Source: Prostheceraeus crozeri
Lineage: Eukaryota > Platyhelminthes > Polycladida > Euryleptidae
DNA: 64,000 nt
Assembly: GCA_907163375.1 (NCBI GenBank)
Contig: CAJQUW010014769.1
Location: 1,488,001-1,552,000 of the forward strand
Direction of reading: 5' to 3'
Both the position numbers and the translations under genes were made by a program. Positions within the stretch are counted from its first letter, which is position 1, and the number at the start of each line of letters is the position of its first letter. The notes under the pieces were generated by a model, which was not told the origin of the DNA, searched no databases, and saw only the letters and a list, made by a program, of their open reading frames with translations. This document shows, piece after piece, positions 45,075-56,702 of this stretch.

Positions 45075-46290
45075 TATAGCTCATACACCGACTGACACAT
45101 GATGCAGTCTACAATTATGCTAGATATCATAGTATAATTTAGATTCTGTTGATTTGGCTGTTACAAGTCGCACTCGGTCAAAAAGTAGACCCTTGGAGTC
45201 GAACTGCTGCGATTACTAAAAAGACTGTCATATTGAAATCTGGAACCAGAAAGCCAGTAAATAATAATTAGAAAGTTTTTATGTTCCTTGATCATGGGGG
45301 CGTAATTATCATCCTCGCATCATGAGGAACAGATACATGATAGCACGATGATCTTTGTTACAACCTGCAAGAAGCTACATTTTCTGATGACTTAAAATGA
45401 CAGATTAGAAAGAGGTCACCCAAAATCGCTTTGGCTATTATATATATTTAAACCACTGACATCAGTAGGTGTCTATATCTTTGTAATGTATAATCGGTAG
45501 GAGGTTATCAGCGTTTAACTCCTGCATTTAACCTCCTGCAATCACTATCTATGAACTGCTGGGAAATCTCAGTACTGCAAAACAAATGTAATGTAAGGTA
45601 TCCTTTCTTCCAAATTCTTTTTCCTTTCTTCCTCTGTAGTTGTAGCAAATCTGCTTATACTGCTCATTTTCAATTCTTTTTACCGTAAGACTGATTAAGT
45701 AAAAGATGATATTGGATACCGAAATACCACAGAACGATAAAAAACGGACTAAATGGAACGGATAGGTCAACTAGCGGCACCACCCGTAGATCGCTCGTAA
45801 ATTGCGCTTCAAATTTTTTTTAATGAAAAAACTGAAACATTGTAAGTGACACCGTCATGAAAGGGTTTTATGGTCACAGAGTTTTTCTTGAATCTTCACA
45901 AAGCTACTTCTACGGACATAAGTGACAATTTAGAAAAGGTAGGTGAGCAAAAATGCTGTTAACTTTCTTTTTGTAACCCTTCTATACCCAACGTACGCAC
46001 GTACCATATTTGACAAATCTCGAATTACGTGCATTTGAAAATAGCTACGCCATGAAAAGGTTAAGTTAATTCGCTCAGTATCACATCCATATGACATTGA
46101 AAAATATGTTTTCTGAGATGGAGATAGTTTGTGCATGCATATCAACGAAAAATCTCCATCGGTTGCACATTTTAGTGACTACATCATCGAGCGTTTTATT
46201 TTTGAATGTGGTGCAAATTAGAGGATCCATATTGAAATGCCTTTCATGAAATTTGAGTTAGGAGATTTCTTATGCCTAATATTCGAACAA
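45075..46290. other. Intronic stretch, no recognised feature
   Basis: Short open frames at 45549-45770 and 45930-46145 (minus) have no family resemblance. Nothing else recognised. Confidence 0.45.
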
Positions 46291-46297
46291 TTCCATG

Positions 46298-48720
46298 CGT
46301 AAACGTTACATCGCACGCATTTACTACATTTCAATAACGTTCTTATAGTAGATGTTACCAGTCTGGTATCGATGTACGGGACAGAATGGCTAGCAGATTC
46401 CCTGAAATTAATTTTTACGTGCTCGATTTGCTTTGCCATTCTTTCTTTGTGACGCAATAATTAATTAAAGTCAAACGTAATAACGTTACACGAATTGACA
46501 TGAAAATCGAGTAGTGGTTACTTATGTAACGAAGTCTACAAATTGAAAGATTTAGACGATGCCATTATTCCATGAAATCAAAGTTGAAGATCGTATCAAC
46601 ATCACAGAAGCTGTTGGAATTGAATTCGTGCATTCCTCTGGTAGCAATCTTAAGAAAGGAAACGATATAACGTTACACGTACGAAATCCGGATTTACATT
46701 TGGCTGAAGTGGAAGTTACTTCGTCTTCACATGCTCCAGCTAGCCTCAATACAACACTTTGAAGCCCTCCCATGCTTGCTCGGGGTTTTTCAGATGAATG
46801 GTGAGATGTTTCTGTCTTACTACTGATAAAAGTAGGCAGTAGTGATGAAGGTATTTTTCTTTCAGTTATTTTGAAAAGGCTTTATCTTCGGAAAAAACAT
46901 GAATGCAAATTTTCCCTCACCATTCAAATTGATTTCATGAATTGTAGAGACATTCAATTCAAAATAGTTAAGAACTAAAACCGCAATAGACAACTCGGCA
47001 TTTGAGAGATATCATAATGTTCATATTATCTGCTTATGTGCTTAAGTTTACCCATAAATATTTCAATTGATGCCAGTAATTTACTGCGTATTACACGACA
47101 TTAGTAATAAAACTAGTTGGTTAAATTCAAACTTTGATTGATCAATTTCAAATGATGTACTGTACAAACACTATAAAACGGTTACGTCGGCAGATTCACC
47201 CTCGGATGATGCTTACATGATCACAGGTAGCAAATTAACTGGCCAAAAGTTTGCGAAACAACGTGTGTCGACCATCTAACGATTTGACACCGATGCCGTT
47301 CTCAAACCACATTTTTATGGGTGAAACATTCTTTCAGACAGGTACGATTTCCCGAAGACTCTTGTCTGCAGAATGGTCTGTTTATAACTCAAGCTTTCAA
47401 CTCGCTTCCTTTGGAGAAATGACTTGTCATCTGGTTGATAGTACAGCAGCGTGGATTGCAGTTCAAGAAGTCACAAATTCATACAAGAAAGCACATACAT
47501 TTTTAATCATGATTTGGACAGTTTGCGTTTTCCATGGACACTTGTAGAATTGCCCACTCAGTTTGAGAATCATGATCACATGACAAATGAGATAGCAATC
47601 TGAAGGCAAAGTGTGACTTTGGCTCCTTGTCAAAATGCTATTTTCACGAAATAGTTCAATAAACCTGTCCCAGGACAAGGCTAAAAAATGAATAACAGAG
47701 ACGGTCTCAGCAGCATCAAAAACTATGTTTTCGTTAAAATTTTTATTCGGAAAACCAATAACCCCTGACTGCCAGTGGAAGTTATACCTGGTTTCAAACT
47801 CAGAGACTATTAATTTTCCGCTTAAAATTTCACAGAAGCGTAGGTTTCAGATGTTGCTGAGGACGTTTCTGTTATTTGCATCATATCTCGAGACTTTTTC
47901 TGGAACAGTTTTATCAAAACCATTAAGGACCATTTCGAAGAGGACTATTTTGAATTGACTCCGTGACTCTAACTATGCAGCACATGCCACTGCTAGGGCA
48001 ATCCACAAAATTATTTCCGACAACTAGGATACTAATATGATTTCAACTTTGCTTACATGCTATAATGGTCTCGATCAAATCTTTCAATTCGTAGGCTTTT
48101 TCTCTTAAGTAGTCACTACTCGATTTTCATAGCAAATCGTGTAACTTTGCTACAACGGACTTTAATATACTATTGATTCACTTATGAAGAATGGCAAAGC
48201 AAATGAAACATGCAAGTTGCAGCTTCAGAGTATCTACATAAACCATATAGATATACTTTATTCATTTTATCCACTAAATTGATACCAACCTATTCAACAT
48301 ACTGTACTGCAAGATACGTCATTGGAATTTAGTGTTTGCGTGCGATATAGCGTTGTTCTCATAAAAAACGACCAGTTATACTTATAGATAAATTGATGTC
48401 AGATACACACGATGTGATTTGAAATTTATCAAAGCTTGTGTCGAGGTACTCGCGAGGTTCCTCTTGAGACCTTGGATGGCTGCTTACAATGATAAAATGT
48501 AGTTTGTGTAACGTTATTATGTTTCAATGTAACGTTATTACACTTGAAACGCAATAACGCTACATTCTGTGCAGCATATATGAAGCGAATGAAAATCAAT
48601 TTCAAAGTTGTTCCATCATAAGTGACCGATGCTAGCTTACGATATGAGATTATGCCACATTCGGTTCAATAGATAATCCTGCAGATTAAAAAATTGCTCT
48701 GAAGCGTAATAACGTTACAT
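46298..48720. repeat. Cluster of GTAATAACGTTAC-type words
   Basis: The near-palindrome GCGTAATAACGTTACAY or its complement occurs at 46298-46312, 46474-46492, 46661-46680, 48506-48521, 48527-48543, 48548-48565 and 48704-48720, with single-base variants. Five copies read one way and two (48506 and 48527) the other. The space between (46700-48500) has only short unrecognised open frames, such as 47251-47547 plus. This looks like subterminal repeats around a decayed element, but no termini or target duplication were identified. Confidence 0.6.
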
Positions 48721-49615
48721 TTTTTCATGTCTTATACAAAGTAAAATTTCTCAGCAAAAATTAAGGACTGAATGAATCTATGCATTTTTTTCCTATCATT
48801 CTTGACCTGATTTGAAAGTATTGCTGTTGAAAAGAAAAATAATTCACTATCTTGCTCAAAAAAGTCATAATGACGTGAAAATTAAGATAACTAATTATTG
48901 ATTGAATAATTAGTAAGACTGCAAATTCCATAAAAATGAATTTTGAAGAAAATTGTAAAAATTCGCAAGTTCGAAAAGACATTATATTACTACCTGATTA
49001 CATGCAGTCATATAGAACAAAAATCGCTTAAAATATGTTGTCTTCCATCGGATTATGCGGGAAGATTTCGACTATTTATATCCGAAGTCGACAAACCGAT
49101 GAACAGTGTTAAATTTATGTTTGTCAATTATTGTTTTCTGTGTGACATATGTAGTTTCTTTCAAGACCTGTGATGCAAGCTGCAGTGAAAGCGACATTCA
49201 TCAAGTGTTAATTTGAATGTCCATGTGTTTTCGTTTCACCATCTTAACATTGATGTTCGGGGACAGACGATTCCTCATTTCTTCGATATAATTTCAAGTT
49301 CTACATTTTCTTCATGCCTATCTTCTGCTTTTCCCGTTTGCAGGCTTACTTCTGTCTCAAAACATGAAGACAAGATGCGATCAGTAACGTAGCTATCAAA
49401 TGTTTTTGTCGTCTCGCAATGTTTGAAATACATACATGTGATATCTTCGCAGACTGAGTTAGGAATTGGTCTCACGTAAAAAACTTAAGTAGCCTGCTTC
49501 TCGACACGCAAAATAGGTAATTGCACGCAATGGAACTTACTGTCTTTCAATAGTTGTTTAAATCGTCTTCGAAAATAACGATATCATCTGCACACGTAGT
49601 TGTATAAGTAAGGAC

Positions 49616-49805
49616 CTACCGTCTTTCTCTCTATTAAGACACTTTCTTAATTCAAGGGTTTCATGTAAAGACCATGTCATATAGAGGAATATGCCCTCAT
49701 AGAGGGAGATGTCCTAATAGATTTCATCAATAATAGATTTCAATGTTATAATAGAGAAAGAAGTCTAAATAGATAGAAATTGCTTTGATAGAGATAACAC
49801 GGTAG
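49616..49805. mobile_element. 190-bp MITE-like element with internal ~18-bp repeats
   Basis: The ends CTACCGTCTTTCTCTCTAT and, inverted, CTACCGTGTTATCTCTAT form an inverted repeat (7 perfect bases, then mostly matching). GGAC stands on both sides (49612-49615 and 49806-49809) as a possible 4-bp target duplication. The interior is a degenerate tandem array of ~18-bp units that each start with AATAGA or CATAGA (for example CATAGAGGGAGATGTCCT and AATAGATTTCAATGTTAT). No known superfamily fits well. Confidence 0.55.
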
Positions 49806-50208
49806 GGACCGCCAAAAATCGTTTATCGATTTTCGTGTTCCTTCACACAGACATGTAATTTCGTAGTATAGTTGAATATGACACAGTATGCAACATATTA
49901 TAATATGAAATAAGCACTGTGAGTTCTCATCTCCTGAGAGATCCTACTTAAATGACTGTTTTTTTCATGTGAACAGATTATTCGGTTGCAACTTTCTGAG
50001 CAACTTCTTCTGGAAATATATTTTCACCGGAGGTCACTAACTTCACCTGGTGAGCGTTGCAAGTATGTGACGGCTACCCCACTCCTAGCCCTCTATTATG
50101 GCTCTGTGCCTTGGGTGGAGCAGGGATAAGTAGAAATATGTGACATAACATTACAAATCTGTTCCTCATACTTCTCATTTAGCTTGATTATGACTCAAAG
50201 AACACCCG

Positions 50209-50391
50209 GTGACTTATGTCTTCAATCAAACAGCTACACTACACCCTAATGGACAGTTGCATCTTCTAGAACTACTTAAGGTACCAGTGACTCTTGTCTT
50301 CAATCAAACTGCTACCCTGCACGTAGCCGACACTAAACCTAAAGGACTGCTGCATGCATCATTTGGAATCAAGAAAGGTGCCGACCGGTGA
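50209..50391 (+). repeat. 78-bp duplicated segment in an open frame
   Basis: GTGACTTATGTCTTCAATCA at 50209 recurs as GTGACTCTTGTCTTCAATCA at 50287, 78 bp later, keeping the frame. The peptide VFNQTATLH appears twice, 26 residues apart. The open frame is only 60 codons and I do not recognise it. Confidence 0.4.
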
Positions 50392-51720
50392 AGGCAAACA
50401 CTCCACGCACACAAGGAACTGCATTATAGTTTTCTAGAATAAAAGTCAATGGCCAAACAGACTAGATGACGAGCTTGAAAATCTAGCAAATCATGTCAAT
50501 ATGTCCATCCAAGCCAATGGAACCAATAATATACTTTAGAATAATATGCTTCGCCTCTCCCTCAAACTGTTGTGAATATAGACATACGTTCACTACACAG
50601 ATTTGTGTTGAGCGATTCATGCTCAGGTGCAGTTTCATAAGTTAAACAAATAAACAAACTTTCTATTGCTCACGAAGTTGTGCACATGTAATAATATATC
50701 ATACAACTTAAGAGGATAAGAAAACGATCATTAAGATAAAATGCTTCAGTACACATATGCATGTCTCACAATCTTAATTATACATCATAAGAAGTCGCAA
50801 AATCTGTCTTGCTGCGAGTTAATTTTAAGAAATTTCATGCAAGCACGTTAACAAACACAAAAAACATAAAACGACATTTTTTGCCGGCACCGCAATGACT
50901 ACAAACGACGCAATGATTACGAGTTTATACTTGCATGTGCGAATTATAATCAACGTCATTTAAGTACACTGCTTCGATATGAGCAGCCTTATTTGCAGAA
51001 CTAATCATCTGCGATTTTCCTACAAACGACGCTTTAACGAAAGAATACTATCTCCTCACAGATGCAGTTGTCAGAGTCATCTGGAAACTGAGCAATTTCA
51101 ATAAGTCAAATGGATGTCATCTCGATGCTAAGCGAAGTGCATTTACATCTATGTTGGGCATAATTTGCTTAATTCAATTTAGATTCGATGACAGCGACTA
51201 AAATAAGTGAGCTTAATTATCATTCTATTTAAAGCAGTTGAAATCAAGTAACATGTTATTGTTAGGAAAAAGCAATTGTGAAAAATTATTAAATGACATT
51301 CCCGGGCTATTTAAGGGCTAACCGCCTATTTCACTAAAATTTAAGGGCGATGCTTGGGCTCGGCCGCACGCTGACCAGTTTGCGGAATTCGTTTCCTCAT
51401 TCTTTCGCGGCGATTAAAACTCTAGATATGGTGAAATATCATGCCGGATAACGGTGGCACTCGGCGTCGCAAGCACAAATCCAACCGATCGTTTTACCGA
51501 ACACAACACATAAATCTGCAATGGCAGTCTTATGATTTCATGCGAAATTCCAATGTAGTTCAACAGCATTAAGCATTATATCTTTCCTATTTGAAATAGT
51601 CTAGGTATATTTTTCAAATTCTTGAGTGGATATTTGTAGCAGTTCAATTAATAGTAAAAATTCACATACATTCACAAGAAAGTGAATTCAATATGCTTAT
51701 CTTGTAGTTAAGTCAAAAAT
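50392..51720. other. Intronic stretch, no recognised feature
   Basis: This is AT-rich intron. A GC-richer patch around 51300-51380 (GGGCTATTTAAGGGCTAACC and related words) may be a piece of an unidentified repeat. Nothing is coding. Confidence 0.4.
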
Positions 51721-51784
51721 TCAGGAATTCAAGGACAATTTTTTCCAAGACTATCAAGGACATTCCAAGACCGCGGATGCCCTG
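51721..51784. repeat. Solo hAT-like terminus ending GCCCTG
   Basis: It contains CAAGGACAATTTTTTCCAAG and CATTCCAAGACCGCGGATG before ending CCCTG at 51784, similar to 3320-3359. No matching left end or target duplication was found. Confidence 0.4.
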
Positions 51785-52238
51785 CTATTGAGACATACCT
51801 CCAAGCGCCAAATTAAGTAGCTATACCAACTTTAAGAATTCAAAAAGTGCATGTTAACTTATGTGCCACGAAATTCTGAGGATTACTCAAATTAATTATA
51901 ATGACAACACGCGAGAAATTAACTACGGAATTGATAGGTCAGATTGACTTCAAATTCACTACGCAAAATCAAAAACTGGTATCAACCATGTGATTGTAAA
52001 TCGCAGTATTTCTATAAATAATTGGCAATGTTGATTTTGGAATGCCACATTCTCCCTTTGTACGCTAAAAAATGCTGTAAATGATGCACATGTAATTGGT
52101 CAGTAATCCTCTGATACTATCATGGTACATTTTCATTCATTATCTACGAGCATTTCCATCAAAAATTAATTGGCATTCCAAAGTAACATAACTTTGACCA
52201 ATGTTCTAAGCATATTTTCGCAATTCATCATTACTTAC

Positions 52239-53351
52239 CTCAGTAAGACGATTTGGTGGTTCAGGATCTGGCATATCTCGTGTTAAATCATCATCATCGT
52301 CGATTTGATCCCTGTCGGTTGGCTCTCGCTTAGCTTTCTTAGGTCCAGGACTCCTGAAACTCTTTCTTTTCGTTGCCATTCCAGCCTTATCCACATTACT
52401 CGCGACTCCTGACGAACCAGTATTGGACACAGGCGACGGAGAACGTCTACGTTTCTTTTTCTCCCGTTTTACTGTAATTTCAGTCATCAAATCGTCGTAA
52501 GCAACGACTGAGCGAGATCGCAAAACGCGCTTGTTCTCACGTTGAGCATAGGGCTGTGAAACATACAAATAATCCTCCTCATTCATCCATTCATTGTATT
52601 CTTCCATATCGAGGATCCACCGAACATCTACTTCCCAGGGTCCATCTGGTCGGGGAGCCTGGTCAATTGGCAACTCACATTCAGCGTTCCCCCAGTGCCA
52701 GAGATCGAAACTATCCGGATAACGAACCCTATGTATCATCAAACCTCGACTTTCCTTGAAAACTGGGCGCACGACTTCATCTTCATCTTCTACCTTTTCG
52801 GAAGTTGAAGTGTAAATGATATGTGTTGCATCTCCTTCATTCTCTGTAATACCGCCTTGATGTTTAGTAATAAGAACACGGAGATCATTTTGTACATTGT
52901 GAGGTATATCGGGTCTGATACAGACATTAGGAACTGTCCATAAGCCATTTGAATTAAGTTCCCTTTTGATTTGAAGAAACATTTCTATATTCTGTGGTCG
53001 TCTGTTTGGAGACTGAAAATCGAAGCGGCGCCAAGAATGTTCCGTTCGGAATTTCAATGCTGATGTAAATATTTGACACAAACCTCCTCCAGGTTTGAAA
53101 TCCATAAAACAACGGGTTGGAAGTTTTGGAAGAGGCGCATTCTTGACAGTTTTCCCGAAGCATTCCTCTTGAAACTGCAGCATTTGCATACATAAAGTCG
53201 CAAGAAACTTGTTCGTCAATGGCTCACTTTGAGTGAATTTTTTTGCATTTCTAGAAAGCCACGTGCGAACTGGGTCAAAGTAGGCAATAATCTCGGGATT
53301 CTCATAAAATTTTGCGTTAGGGAGACCGTCCTTCTTTGGATACATTGTTAT
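52239..53351 (-). CDS. SMARCC2: SMARCC exon 1 (first coding exon, N-terminal module)
   Basis: Translation most likely starts at ATG 53343-53345 (MYPKKDGLPNAKFYENPE), six bases after a TTGCAG acceptor. The start therefore follows a 5'-UTR intron, and the N-terminus lines up with vertebrate MAVRKKDGGPNVKYYE. Residues 1-369 hold the SMARCC N-terminal module: a chromodomain/MarR-like part (TNKFLATLCMQMLQFQEECF, HSWRRFDFQSPNRR), a BRCT-like part (about 145-250, ending WILDMEEYNEWMNEEDY), then basic nuclear-localisation-like patches (KREKKKRRRSPSP near 300 and PGPKKAKRE near 340) and an acidic stretch with DLTRDMPDPEPP. The donor is GTAAGT after 52239. An upstream exon could add residues, but none is required. 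Confidence 0.95.
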
Positions 53352-55386
53352 CTGCAATTAAAATAATTTACTAAATCCGAGAATCACATGATATCATATC
53401 ACACAAACTTAAGCAAAAAATTAATTCAAAATGTAGTATACTGCAGCAATGTTAATAAAACATGGACCACTCGACTTTTGTCAATATTCTATAGTTTTCG
53501 TGCTTTTCAAAAGAAGCATGAATGACATGTCGTACATATACTTAGACAGTTCAATGTGAATATATTGAAGTAATTTTCCACTGACTTTCAAGCAAATATT
53601 GCCGATTACTTTGATTGATGTGATACTTCCGCTATTCGTTTAATCATGGAAATTTGAAATCATGACTTCTATCAATAGATATCATCTGCAATACTACTGC
53701 TAAAGTGTGAATTGTGGCAAAATAATTATGCTGATAATGAACGTTTATTTTCATATTACCAAAGTAATTGCTGAAACATCTGTTTTGTTGATAAAATGAT
53801 GAATTGCAATGCTTGAAAATTTGTATAATCTTCAACTGAAATGACAGAACACATTGACACTAAAATCAACGTCTAATCAATTTCTGATTAAAAAAACTTG
53901 GTGTACTTACAAATGTTTTACAAGATAATGCTGTTGAATGAATAGTTCAAAACTTATCTCCTATTTGCAATCAAATCTCCTAAAAGTGCATGAATAATTT
54001 CATTGAAATACCTACTATTACATGTATGCCTACATGCTTTTCAAGTGGTCTACCAATGCGATCTGTTGATGTAAACAATAACAAAGTTTGATTCAAATCG
54101 GTAGTCAGATACGCTTTGATACAGAGATATGTACACACGAGCCTGATCTTCACCGCCTGATCGGTGGCAAGCAATGTCGAACTTCCATTATTCGTTCGAC
54201 ATTGATTCGGCACATCTAAAAGTACACAGCGACATTAACAACTTTGATGAATTGCTATTCATTTGTCACATTATGTCGGTACAAGTCAGTATTCTATGAT
54301 CAACAAAGTAGCTTGTATGATGTCAAGGCCAACATGTCTAGATTGTCGAGAGACTCAAAGAGAATTCAAATGAAACCAAACACTAAATTAACTAAATATA
54401 TTGGACTAATCTCATCAAGGGAAATTGAGTAAATTTAAATAAATTTTCATAATGAAATTTCTCCATGATACTTTGTCCAATTTCGCACCATTGCAAACCA
54501 TTACAGAGCTTATCGAAAGATTTAACAGATGGCAGCATCAGGATCGCTGTCTTTGTCATAAAATTGCAAAAAGTATAAACGATTTTTTTCTTCTTTTTAG
54601 CCTAGTCATCACAAGTTGGCAAATATTAGCTTGAATTGTGTCTCAAATTCAACAACTTTGGAGCAATAGCTTTTATGCGATATATGCCTTGTTAATGTGC
54701 GGCACGATTTGAGGGCACGAGAACTGATTGAATATTGACTTCGAGCCCTATTTTCCTGCCATGTCACAAAATTCGACTTTTTGAAGGAAATTGGCTATCA
54801 TCTCAAAGAAACAGCAATTGATATAAAAATCCACATTATCTATTTGGTCCTAGAGTTATCTTCCTGCAATGTGCCGTAGTGTTTGATATTGATGATAGGC
54901 TAAGAAAGCAACAATAATTTCTAAAAAATGTAAAACATTTTTTTATATGCATGAAAATTTATCGATCTCTGCTAAAAAAGGAAAAGCGAGCTAGGAGAAA
55001 ATTTCATATCTCCAATAAAGGAACAATTCTGTAATTTTTTTACAATTGTTTATAATAAGTAATACAAATTTATTTCATTAAGAATATCAGTGAAAGTAAG
55101 CAATACATGCATATCCTCATCAGTATAAGACAGGCTGAAAACCAGTAAGAAAAGTCAATTCAGCCTACCATACTCGCACCTTTCTTCCCCATCATCCATC
55201 TACTCAAAATGACCTGCTTGGACACGTATTCACCGACAGGAGTGGAGACAGGGGACTATCGGTGGACATATCGGTGCCTCGGGCCAGGCTGGGGTTAGTG
55301 TACTCTCTACTGCCGTTGGCTCGCTAGCTTACTGCTGAGAGGAATTGCTTATTTATGAAAACAATTGAGAAACACCCAACAATCAA
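53352..55386. other. Region upstream of the first SMARCC coding exon
   Basis: It should hold or lead to the 5' non-coding exon and promoter, since the first coding exon starts at an acceptor. I cannot place a donor or a promoter with confidence. Short open frames (53644-53835, 53980-54213, 54244-54634) show no recognisable domain. Confidence 0.4.
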
Positions 55387-56042
55387 TCATCCTAAAGTCA
55401 ACTTCTCTACTGACAAATCTATGTCAACATTTTGTGAATCATCACTAAAATAAAATGATCGAGATCCTCGTAGACACAAGAGACAGGAACGCAGCAAATG
55501 AAATGACAGTCTAGTCTTTATCCAGCTCATGGTCTTACTGTAATCAACCTTCTCTTTATTAGGTAAATTTTCGGCCAGCCTTATGCAGAATGCTCGACAT
55601 TCCTTCACCCGCCATACCACCGGTACAAGAAAAGTCCACCGGAGTAAAGGAGCCTTGATCTACTGTGCGCATCCTTCCGTTACATAATCCTATCTTTGAT
55701 TCCTCGTGTTGTCGATGAGCGGAAGAAAGCTCGGAATCGAGGTAGGTCTTGGCTAATGCGTTGAACACCCTTACAGCAAAATGCGCCATTTGTCTATCGA
55801 TCCAGAGCCCCCCCCCCTCCCATGACTACTAAGTCAACACGGACTTCATCTGTGATTACAATGCTTGTCGAGAGTGATTCTCCTGACAGTAGAGTTAAGC
55901 ATGGATCTACCCTGGTACACATGTAGCATTCACTTAACAACCCAGCAGTGAAGTCTCTGATCTCCTTATGCCTCAATGAGATGAATCCTCCTTTTTTTAC
56001 AAGACAAAGCATGTTCAATGTCAAAAGTATGTCCATATACAC
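55387..56042 (-). mobile_element. Retroelement-associated C-terminal domain, fossil
   Basis: The minus strand carries peptides GGFISLRHKEIRDFTAGLLS, LLSGESLSTSIV, DEVRVDLVVMGGG, HFAVRVFNALAKTYLDSELS, GSFTPVDFSCTGGMAGEGMS and MSWIKTRLSFHLLRSCLLCL RGSRS, in that order. I recall this arrangement (FISxRHNEIRD, LTGE, EARxDI, FDVRVFNP, FTPLVFSxTGGM, RTRLSFxLLRxxxLCLRGSR) as a recurrent domain of retroelement-type proteins in cnidarians and other invertebrates. The paired acidic and DVRV-like positions suggest a nuclease fold, which is inference. It is broken into more than one frame and lacks a visible polymerase. Confidence 0.5.
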
Positions 56043-56168
56043 ACTTACATGTATTTGGCAAATCTTGAAGTGGGATGTTGTATCTTAAACGATGACTATC
56101 CCAAAAATTCTGTTTTTTGTAAGTAAAACTCATGTTCTTTCAAGGACATTGATGTTAGCCAATTTCAG

Positions 56169-56698
56169 TGCCATGAAGAATGTGCCATTAGTACCGCTTG
56201 ATGTGGAGAGCATGCTAACCAGTGTGATGCTTATCGCCATTTCCGTGTTGCCTCGGACGGCTCCTGTGTGGCTAGATGTCCAGACGGGACATTTTCGGCG
56301 ACACAACGCTCATGTAAAGGTTGCCATCTGAAGTGCGCCCAGTGCAGCGGACCACTTGATCGAAACTGCATTGAATGCCATGAGAATAGTGCACTTCTAC
56401 CAGACCAGCATCGCTGCCTGGGCTTAGGAGAATCCTGTCCGATAGGCACTTTCCTCTCAAGTGACAAGAAAGAATGTCGACCATGCACAAGTCCGTGCGA
56501 GTCGTGCACATCTGTGAGGAGTTGCACCAAACCAAGTGTCGTGACGATAACTGAAACTAGAAGTTATCGCCAGCCAGCTGGACAGTACGTACGCGTGTGT
56601 CCTGAACGCTACTTCGTCTCGTCAGACAGAATTTGCCTGGCGTGCCCTTCGTCATGCTCATCGTGTAGCTTTTTAACATTCTTGAAGAGGCACCTCAG
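56169..56698 (+). pseudogene. Furin-like cysteine-rich exon, with in-frame stop
   Basis: It is bounded by a likely acceptor (CCAATTTCAG ending 56168) and donor (CTCAG/GTAATT at 56699). The frame reads CHEEC, then HANQCDAYRHFRV, GSCVARCPDGTFSATQRSC, KGCHLKCAQCSGPLDRNC, IECHENSALLPDQHRC, CPIGTFLSSDKKECRPC, SPCESC and CPERYFVSSDRICLACPSSC. The spacing of CxxC/CPxGxF repeats is that of furin-like repeats in invertebrate Furin-2 / PCSK5-6 type proprotein convertases, which process secreted precursors. A TGA at 56199-56201 lies at a position usually Gly, and the Cys expected before RHFRV is Tyr. No catalytic subtilisin-like exon is seen in the window. It is either a decayed duplicate exon or, if the exon starts later, part of a live gene. 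Confidence 0.6.
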
Positions 56699-56702
56699 GT
56701 AA

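Larger units (their letters stand above)
2917..53351 (-). other. SMARCC2: SMARCC (BAF155/BAF170) gene span, ten coding exons
   Basis: This is the whole minus-strand gene for the SWI/SNF core scaffold subunit, which acts in the nucleus by dimerising and binding the ATPase and the other core subunits. Coding exons are 53345-52239, 44636-44447, 44372-44110, 39401-39003, 35788-35528, 25931-25550, 20324-20266, 20205-19936, 5075-4583 and 3035-2917. Every intron starts GT and ends AG. Intron phases agree throughout (0,1,0,0,0,1,0,0,1), and the total is 3,543 nt, that is 1,180 residues plus stop, close to human SMARCC2 (about 1,210). Invertebrates usually have a single SMARCC gene, so the symbol stands for the SMARCC1/2 family. 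Intron sizes range from 60 nt (20206-20265) to 14.9 kb (5076-19935). Confidence 0.93.
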
